Shown here one piece after another: positions 13,774 to 18,482 of a DNA stretch of 18,482 bases. The DNA comes from Bacteroidales bacterium. GTDB taxonomy: Bacteria; Bacteroidota; Bacteroidia; Bacteroidales; UBA932. The DNA is taken from contig JALOCI010000053.1 in the NCBI GenBank assembly GCA_023227835.1, forward strand, positions 1-18,482. Direction: 5' to 3'. The stretch's first letter is position 1. Each line of letters opens with the position of its first letter. The notes under the pieces are model-generated. The model was not told the DNA's origin, made no database searches, and worked only from the letters and a program-made list of their open reading frames with translations. A program made the position numbers and the translations under genes.

Positions 13774-16203
13774 TTATTTTGACAACAGTTCCGGACGAAC
13801 AAGGTCTGAAGGAGCATTATCACTATTAGTGGATTGTACTTTATCTTTCAGTCTGCCAAAGTTCCATCTAAGGCTGAAACCTAAAACCCTTCCCATTTGT
13901 TCTCTCTTGGTTGTCATCTTAAAGAGATCGTTTCCTATTATATTCTGAACGTACCTATGACTTCTGAAGGGATCATCAAGATTTAATGCCAGATATAGCT
14001 TATTTTTTAATAAGCTCTTACTAATGTCAAAGCCAAACGTGTGCATATATTTGACCTTTTGCGTCTGTGCTGTGCCCATTATTGGTGAGAGTTTGTAGCC
14101 TAAGGATAAAGTGGCCTTTGAAAAAATCATAATGACATTTCCATAATACCCAAATCCTATTATGTTGTTATTTAAATTCGTAAAGCTGTTTTTATATCTG
14201 TTGTACCTAACATCGCCAACTGATATTATACTACACCATTTTGCTGGCTTAAAAAACAGTGAAACGGAGGTCATAAAACGTTCTCCGTTGCCAACGTTTT
14301 CGTACGTCGTTGTGCTGATACTGTTATTATCCACGGTGGTTATCCGTTCTATGGATTTATTGATAAATTCGACGCCGGAACTTATATCTAATGAGACATT
14401 ATTACCAAATGACTTTTTGAGATCAAATTTGAATACGTTAGCATACTCTGCCTTGAGATCAGGATTTCCTTTTGTTATGTTGTCCGGATCTGTGAAGTCA
14501 GTATATGGGTTAAGATAATTTATGTTTGGTCTTAATATGCGAGTGTTATAACTAATGGCAAGCTTATATCTGCTTTTTGTCTTGTAAAGAATTTTAATAT
14601 TTGGGAAAAAGTTCAGCTCATTATAATCCAACTTCGAATCTTCTGTACTGTGAAAAACTCCCTTGTTTATCATTTGCTCTGCTGTTAATGAGACTGTAAA
14701 GGTTAACTTTCTGCCATTATAAGTATAACGGCTTTTGGCTTTATAGATATATTGATTATAATCAAGTCCCTCATGTCTGAAGAAATACTCTTCGGTATTC
14801 TGGCTGTCATAATCCCAGTATTCAAAATCTGAAGAATTTGAGTAATGCCTTTCCGTGTAACTCAATGATGCATCAAATATGTTTGTATTATTTTGTCGAT
14901 TAGAAAAGGTTAGATTCGTTGACCTATCAAGAATTTTGCTGTCATTATTGGATTTCTGGTTATAAGTAAGAAAACTATTATTATTCCGGGTTTCACTTCT
15001 GTTATATTGAAAAGAGAGATAGCTCTTCTTTTCTATGTAGTGTCTATATGAAAAGGTGCCATTAATTGTCGGATTGCTCATGTACTTGTTCTTACTATCG
15101 ATTTTTTTTGTATTGATTATCTGGTTTTGTCGATTATAATTCTCTGTGACGTTTTTTGTATAATATATTGAATTAGATTTATCGGCAGATATCGAAGCAT
15201 TTAGAAAATCATTGTTGGTCGGGGTATATGAGGCACCAAACGCCAAATTATGTGATGTATTATCTCCCCACGATTTGGAACTGCTCCTCTGAAGGGGAAT
15301 TGAAGCTTCCTCATTCATGTTCTCCTTATCTGTAAAGCTCTCCAGCTTAGGCCTATCCTGATAATCCATCCCATACTTTATGGAAAGGTATAGTTTATTG
15401 AACTTTGTTACCATATCTATGCCTCCTTCCACCTTCTTCTGATTATCCCCTTTTGCAATTACCTCTGCCGCATAGCCGTCCGGTAGTTCCCTCGATAGTT
15501 TGATGTTCAGTATCGGTTTCTCCCCCGGATTGTCCTTTGTACCTGGCAGTATGATCTCTATCTTGCTCATTACATCTCCCTTTATCAACCGCATCGGGAA
15601 CTGACGGCGTCCGCTGATCATCTCATTTGGCTTCCCGTCTATCATTATGGTGAAGACTCTTTCATTCATGTATTGCAATTTCCCATCTTTCGCATTTTCT
15701 GTCATGAAAGGGATTTTCTTCATTATATCCATCATCCTGACCCTCTTCGCCTCAGGATCCTGCGTAACATCATACACCAGCCTGTCAAGCTCGTCTCTCA
15801 TGATTAACCTCTTTGCTGAGACGGTTACCCCGCTTAGTTGTTGCCCCTCTGAGAGTCTGACAATTCCTATGTCCTGAGCGGACTCCTTAACCTCTACTGT
15901 AAGGGAGTCAGAGGTATAACCCATTGCGTCGATTTTTATCAGATAGGTCCCGGAAGATTTTACGAAAATTGTAAAGCCCCCTTTTGGATCCGTCGCTGCC
16001 ACATTTGTAACAACTCCTTTAGTATTAAGAAGCCTTACTGTTGCGTAGGGAATTCCTATTCCTGTTGTGTCATCCTTTGTTGTTGACTTCTCAACCACTT
16101 TTCCGTAAATCTTGTAATGCTCCTTGGTCTGAGAGGCAGGCTGGGCGGAAAGATGTATATAGAAAATTAAAAAAAATACAATTAAAAAATATCTGTTAAT
16201 CAT
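13774..16203 (-). CDS. Outer-membrane beta-barrel protein, OMP_b-brl_3-like, first of a tandem pair
   Basis: An 809-aa exported protein with the same layout as its 818-aa neighbour: signal peptide 1-20 (ends LSA, then Q21), CarboxypepD_reg-like domain (about 28-108), plug-like region with VRMMDIMKKIPF, then a barrel with LRPNINYLNPY and KGNPDLKAEYAN near residue 578. The last strand ends RWNFGRL and a polar tail carries DLVRP (800-804). It lies downstream of the ferredoxin gene; the 103-bp gap holds a conserved stem-loop that ends 20 bp before its start. The 12-bp gap to the next gene implies one transcript for both barrels. Ligand unknown. Confidence 0.87.
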   Translation of the reverse strand: MINRYFLIVFFLIFYIHLSAQPASQTKEHYKIYGKVVEKSTTKDDTTGIGIPYATVRLLNTKGVVTNVAATDPKGGFTIFVKSSGTYLIKIDAMGYTSDSLTVEVKESAQDIGIVRLSEGQQLSGVTVSAKRLIMRDELDRLVYDVTQDPEAKRVRMMDIMKKIPFMTENAKDGKLQYMNERVFTIMIDGKPNEMISGRRQFPMRLIKGDVMSKIEIILPGTKDNPGEKPILNIKLSRELPDGYAAEVIAKGDNQKKVEGGIDMVTKFNKLYLSIKYGMDYQDRPKLESFTDKENMNEEASIPLQRSSSKSWGDNTSHNLAFGASYTPTNNDFLNASISADKSNSIYYTKNVTENYNRQNQIINTKKIDSKNKYMSNPTINGTFSYRHYIEKKSYLSFQYNRSETRNNNSFLTYNQKSNNDSKILDRSTNLTFSNRQNNTNIFDASLSYTERHYSNSSDFEYWDYDSQNTEEYFFRHEGLDYNQYIYKAKSRYTYNGRKLTFTVSLTAEQMINKGVFHSTEDSKLDYNELNFFPNIKILYKTKSRYKLAISYNTRILRPNINYLNPYTDFTDPDNITKGNPDLKAEYANVFKFDLKKSFGNNVSLDISSGVEFINKSIERITTVDNNSISTTTYENVGNGERFMTSVSLFFKPAKWCSIISVGDVRYNRYKNSFTNLNNNIIGFGYYGNVIMIFSKATLSLGYKLSPIMGTAQTQKVKYMHTFGFDISKSLLKNKLYLALNLDDPFRSHRYVQNIIGNDLFKMTTKREQMGRVLGFSLRWNFGRLKDKVQSTNSDNAPSDLVRPELLSK
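15920..16154. repeat. Near-identical 235-bp block, copy in the 809-aa barrel gene
   Basis: Partner of 13478-13712. The mismatches in this copy cluster at 16012-16015, plus one at the GCGTAG/GCATAG position and one at TTTTCC/TTTGCC. Flanking sequence on either side is only moderately similar between the two genes. Confidence 0.9.
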
Positions 16204-16223
16204 TCAATGTTGTATATTGCAAA

Positions 16224-16286
16224 GGAGAAGGTGCCTGTAAATCGACTAAAACCCCATATTAACCCAAAGTATAGGCACCTCTCTCC
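16224..16286 (-). other. Conserved stem-loop element, copy 2
   Basis: AGGTGCCT (16229-16236) pairs perfectly with AGGCACCT (16273-16280). GGAGA (16224-16228) extends the stem with TCTCC (16282-16286) past one bulged base. The 36-nt loop carries GACTAAAACCCC and ATATTAACCCAAA. It matches copy 1 in the loop, and one stem pair changes compensatorily (C-G here, A-T there). On the - strand it lies just after the ferredoxin stop and just before the 809-aa barrel start. Terminator, processing site or cis-regulatory leader are all possible. Confidence 0.6.
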
Positions 16287-16306
16287 GTTGTTTTCTTTTA
16301 TTATTA

Positions 16307-16561
16307 TCAGCTTATCACAATGCAGTCGAACGGACAGCTTGTTTTTGCGAGTCTGACTAACTCTGTTTCTTCCTCTGTCGGCTGTCTTAGTATCCTGACT
16401 TTGTCATCAATGATAGCAAAGACGGTCGGACAGATCTGAGAACAAAGGCCGCATCCGGTGCAGTTATCAATGTTCTGAATCGTAACAGATATGGAAGACC
16501 TGCTGAAAAATTTTCTGAATTCAGGAAAAATAAATAGCGGAGATACGTTTTTGCTTGACAT
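16307..16561 (-). CDS. Small [4Fe-4S] ferredoxin
   Basis: An 84-aa protein. Residues 26-84 form a single-cluster ferredoxin: C34-x2-C37-x2-C40 with C44-P, and C76-P near the C-terminus. These give the usual four cluster ligands (34, 37, 40, 76). Cys44 and Cys80 are extra and could form a disulfide as in some single-cluster ferredoxins. The pattern DNCTGCGLCSQICPTVF is diagnostic. A basic, phenylalanine-rich leader of about 25 residues precedes the fold; no other ATG gives a shorter start. It is a cytosolic electron carrier, but no redox partner gene is nearby. It lies between the 573-aa regulator and two barrel genes, which is an unusual place. A stem-loop follows its stop codon. Confidence 0.9.
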   Translation of the reverse strand: MSSKNVSPLFIFPEFRKFFSRSSISVTIQNIDNCTGCGLCSQICPTVFAIIDDKVRILRQPTEEETELVRLAKTSCPFDCIVIS

Positions 16562-16633
16562 GATATATGATCTAGTTTCTGTGACGAAATTAGGTCATAA
16601 GTGGTGAAAATGTTTGCCTGAGAGAGTGGCGGA

Positions 16634-16648
16634 GCGGTAAGTTACGCT
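16634..16648 (-). promoter_or_regulatory. AGCGTAACTTACCGC motif, copy downstream of the 573-aa regulator
   Basis: On the + strand this reads GCGGTAAGTTACGCT. It matches 9381-9395 at 14 of 15 bases. With the preceding A it forms an imperfect palindrome, AGCGGTAAGTTACGCT. The 10-mer GGAGCGGTAA occurs twice here, at 16631-16640 and 16696-16705; the second overlaps neither stop nor coding sequence. Candidate regulator site upstream of the ferredoxin gene. Confidence 0.45.
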
Positions 16649-16707
16649 AAAATTTGTTTTAAATGCTTGAAAAGCAAAGTTTCCAATTTTTTTTTGGAGC
16701 GGTAACT

Positions 16708-18429
16708 TTACACCTCTGAACTCTTGTTAAGGTCTTTATTCAGGAGCGGAAAGGTAGTTGTAGGGTCAAAAGAGAGATCTCCGGAGATTAAAATCTTCTC
16801 TTTTAATTTTGATTTTAGAGTTCGGATACTACTGTGGTTATTGGCCAGAATGTCCGCTATCTCTTTGTTGGAATAGCCATAATTGGCGAGTACCAAAATG
16901 ATTTTATCATAAGGAGAAAGTTCTGTTAAGGATGCTACGTCAGGAAATTGGGCTGCAAACTTTTCAGTTTTTGCAATTTCTGAAATATCATTTTTAGTGT
17001 TATTCCTTATTTCTCCTAAAAAATTATTAAGGCTATCGGAACTCTCTTTGGAGACTTTTCTTAATCTTGCGGCTTCAATACTTACACTGTCAAGCGTTTG
17101 TGTCATATTGGCGGTAGGAATTCTCAATATATCGTTTATCAGACGCATCTTGGTAATCTCTTGGCTAACGGCATTTATGGCGTGATCGGTGTCGTTTTTT
17201 ACCTTTATACACCTCTTTCGGTTTCTAAGATAAACATAGAGTAGTAAAGCAGAGGATAAAACTGCTAAAAAGCATATAATTAATGAGGTGTGCAAGAGTC
17301 GTTTATATCCCTCTTTTGATAGATTGGCGTATAACAGATCTGTTGTTGCTCTACTTCGAATTTCCTTGATTTTGTTAATGTTAGTAATGCCGATATGTTT
17401 TACATGGTAATCATAGTATTTTTGATAAGCTTCGTATGCCGCTTCTTTTTCTTTTTTTTCTTCTAAACAGGCTGATTTGTTTAAATAAGCCATAAAATAA
17501 TAATTCCCGACTTCTTTAGAAGATTCAATGGCCTTGTCAGAATATACTATACTACTGTCAAGATTCCCTGTAAATTTGTATAGTTTGGCAAGTTCTTCAT
17601 ATTCAAAAGTCAGCCCATCGCTATAAGGTAGTTGAGCAAGATTATTATTTATGATCTCTTTTTTGTAAAATATTGCTTTTTCGTAGTCTGATTTGCCTTG
17701 GTAGTAAGAACTGAACAGTTTATAAAGTGTAAATCGAACTTCGTCTGATAAATCTCTCCTTGCTGCCATCTTATCCATCTCTGAGAGCAATTCGAGCTGT
17801 GGCCTGTGAGCGTAAGTTATTACCCGGAACTTGTCTATTTTCACCAGATCGGCTACATTCTCCTTACCGATACTTTTGTATAGGTTCATGCTCAGGTTAA
17901 GATATTGATCCGATAAATTTCCTATAAGTTTTGGGCTGAAAACGGTGACCCAATACTTGTAATTGAGAATCTTTCCAAGATATCGATAAATAGATGCTTT
18001 TGTCTCAACATCAGAGAAAGTCTCTTTTTGAAAGATCTTTTCTGCCTCTGAGATTTCTGTAAAGCCAGAAGTGTCGGAGTCATGGTATTTTGACATTCCG
18101 CTATATAGCAATGCCCTGCACAGGTTGTATTTATCCGATGACTGCCGATACCATTTGAGTGATCTATATATGAGAGTGTCATTAGTTATCTGAGAGAATT
18201 CGCCGCACTTGTCTTTCATTATGTTCCAAAGGAGGTTATAATATGCAAGATTCTCTTCAGACAGCAGATCCTTTGAAATAAGGTTCAGACTGTCTCTTGC
18301 CCCAAATGGATTGTTATAGACTATCTCATCAATAGCTTTTAATTTATTTGTAAAAGTTTTCTGTTCTCTCACATCTGTGGAACATGAGATAAGAAATAAT
18401 GACAAGAAAAATATAAATGCTCTTTTCAT
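16708..18429 (-). CDS. Membrane-bound TPR regulator with LuxR-like HTH (paralogue)
   Basis: A 573-aa protein with the same layout as the 586-aa regulator: lipoprotein-type signal with LISC and Cys16, TPR-like helices (about 25-370, including NLAYYNLLWNIM and NLCRALLYSG), one membrane span (about 381-401), a basic linker, and a C-terminal LuxR/GerE-like HTH (505-545) with SNKEIADIL and SIRTLKSKLKEKIL. The C-terminus ends FPLLNKDLNKSSEV. Periplasmic sensing linked to cytosolic DNA binding is inferred from this topology. It is the first gene of the - strand series and probably controls the ferredoxin and the two barrel genes after it. TATTTTTG lies 5 nt before the ATG at 18429. Confidence 0.85.
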   Translation of the reverse strand: MKRAFIFFLSLFLISCSTDVREQKTFTNKLKAIDEIVYNNPFGARDSLNLISKDLLSEENLAYYNLLWNIMKDKCGEFSQITNDTLIYRSLKWYRQSSDKYNLCRALLYSGMSKYHDSDTSGFTEISEAEKIFQKETFSDVETKASIYRYLGKILNYKYWVTVFSPKLIGNLSDQYLNLSMNLYKSIGKENVADLVKIDKFRVITYAHRPQLELLSEMDKMAARRDLSDEVRFTLYKLFSSYYQGKSDYEKAIFYKKEIINNNLAQLPYSDGLTFEYEELAKLYKFTGNLDSSIVYSDKAIESSKEVGNYYFMAYLNKSACLEEKKEKEAAYEAYQKYYDYHVKHIGITNINKIKEIRSRATTDLLYANLSKEGYKRLLHTSLIICFLAVLSSALLLYVYLRNRKRCIKVKNDTDHAINAVSQEITKMRLINDILRIPTANMTQTLDSVSIEAARLRKVSKESSDSLNNFLGEIRNNTKNDISEIAKTEKFAAQFPDVASLTELSPYDKIILVLANYGYSNKEIADILANNHSSIRTLKSKLKEKILISGDLSFDPTTTFPLLNKDLNKSSEV

Positions 18430-18434
18430 GGTTA

Positions 18435-18442
18435 CAAAAATA
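18435..18442 (-). promoter_or_regulatory. -7 box TATTTTTG of the 573-aa regulator gene
   Basis: TATTTTTG on the - strand fits TAnnTTTG and is 5 nt from the ATG, the same spacing as in the paralogous regulator. Beyond it the window ends after 40 bp, with only a weak TTTT-type -33 candidate. Confidence 0.5.
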
Positions 18443-18482
18443 AATCCTTTTTTGGTTGTGTGCTAAAAGAACTTTGCACCCT

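Noticed and set aside
13478..16154. Near-identical 235-bp blocks as a mobile element or its ends
   Set aside because: The blocks are in frame, encode a normal domain in the same place of two paralogues, and have no terminal inverted repeats or transposase.
5579..16203. Polysaccharide utilisation locus (SusC/SusD)
   Set aside because: The barrels carry OMP_b-brl_3-like landmarks and there is no SusD lipoprotein or glycoside hydrolase in the window.
16620..16690. tRNA-Ser-like stretch (GAGAGAGTGGCGGAGCGGTA and a TTGAAAA loop)
   Set aside because: The 5' half resembles a tRNA-Ser start, but the anticodon stem has only 3 pairs, and there is no T-arm consensus or matching acceptor strand. Part of the similarity comes from a motif that is also found at 9381.
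16684..16705. Run of nine T bases as an intrinsic terminator of the 573-aa regulator
   Set aside because: On the - strand the regulator's transcript would have A's here, not U's, and no strong GC stem precedes it in that direction.

Overview
The window is a stretch of a Bacteroidota chromosome, most likely Bacteroidales. The evidence is AT-rich and A-rich translation starts instead of strong Shine-Dalgarno sites, TAnnTTTG-type -7 promoter boxes, several outer-membrane beta-barrel proteins with an N-terminal carboxypeptidase-regulatory-like domain, LytS/LytTR two-component pairs, and regulators built from TPRs, a membrane segment and a LuxR-like HTH. There are no rRNA or tRNA genes, CRISPR arrays, transposases or SusD partners.

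Left part, + strand (333-4425): one tightly packed five-gene operon. It encodes a VTC-type polyphosphate polymerase domain protein, a DUF4956 membrane protein, an exported DUF2490 protein (probably an outer-membrane barrel), a LytS-type sensor histidine kinase and its LytTR response regulator. Overlaps or gaps of only a few bases link them. They could form an envelope system that makes a polyanion at the inner membrane, with an outer-membrane partner and its own sensing circuit; this is inference. A partial reading frame may end at base 70.

Right part, - strand (18429 down to 4401): two similar modules lie in tandem. Module A is a TPR/HTH membrane regulator (573 aa), a small ferredoxin and two paralogous outer-membrane barrels (809 and 818 aa). 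Module B is a paralogous regulator (586 aa), two paralogous small exported proteins (165 and 150 aa), a 922-aa outer-membrane barrel and then a patatin-like phospholipase whose 3' end overlaps the LytTR gene. Each regulator probably controls the envelope genes that follow it.

Non-coding signals are rich. Both regulators have TATTTTTG exactly 5 nt before ATG, which suggests leaderless mRNAs. A 15-bp motif recurs just downstream of both regulators. A stem-loop with a conserved loop occurs twice, with one compensatory base-pair change. The leader of the patatin gene holds two further perfect hairpins. A 235-bp block is about 98% identical between the 809- and 818-aa barrel genes while its flanks have diverged, which suggests gene conversion or a very recent partial duplication.
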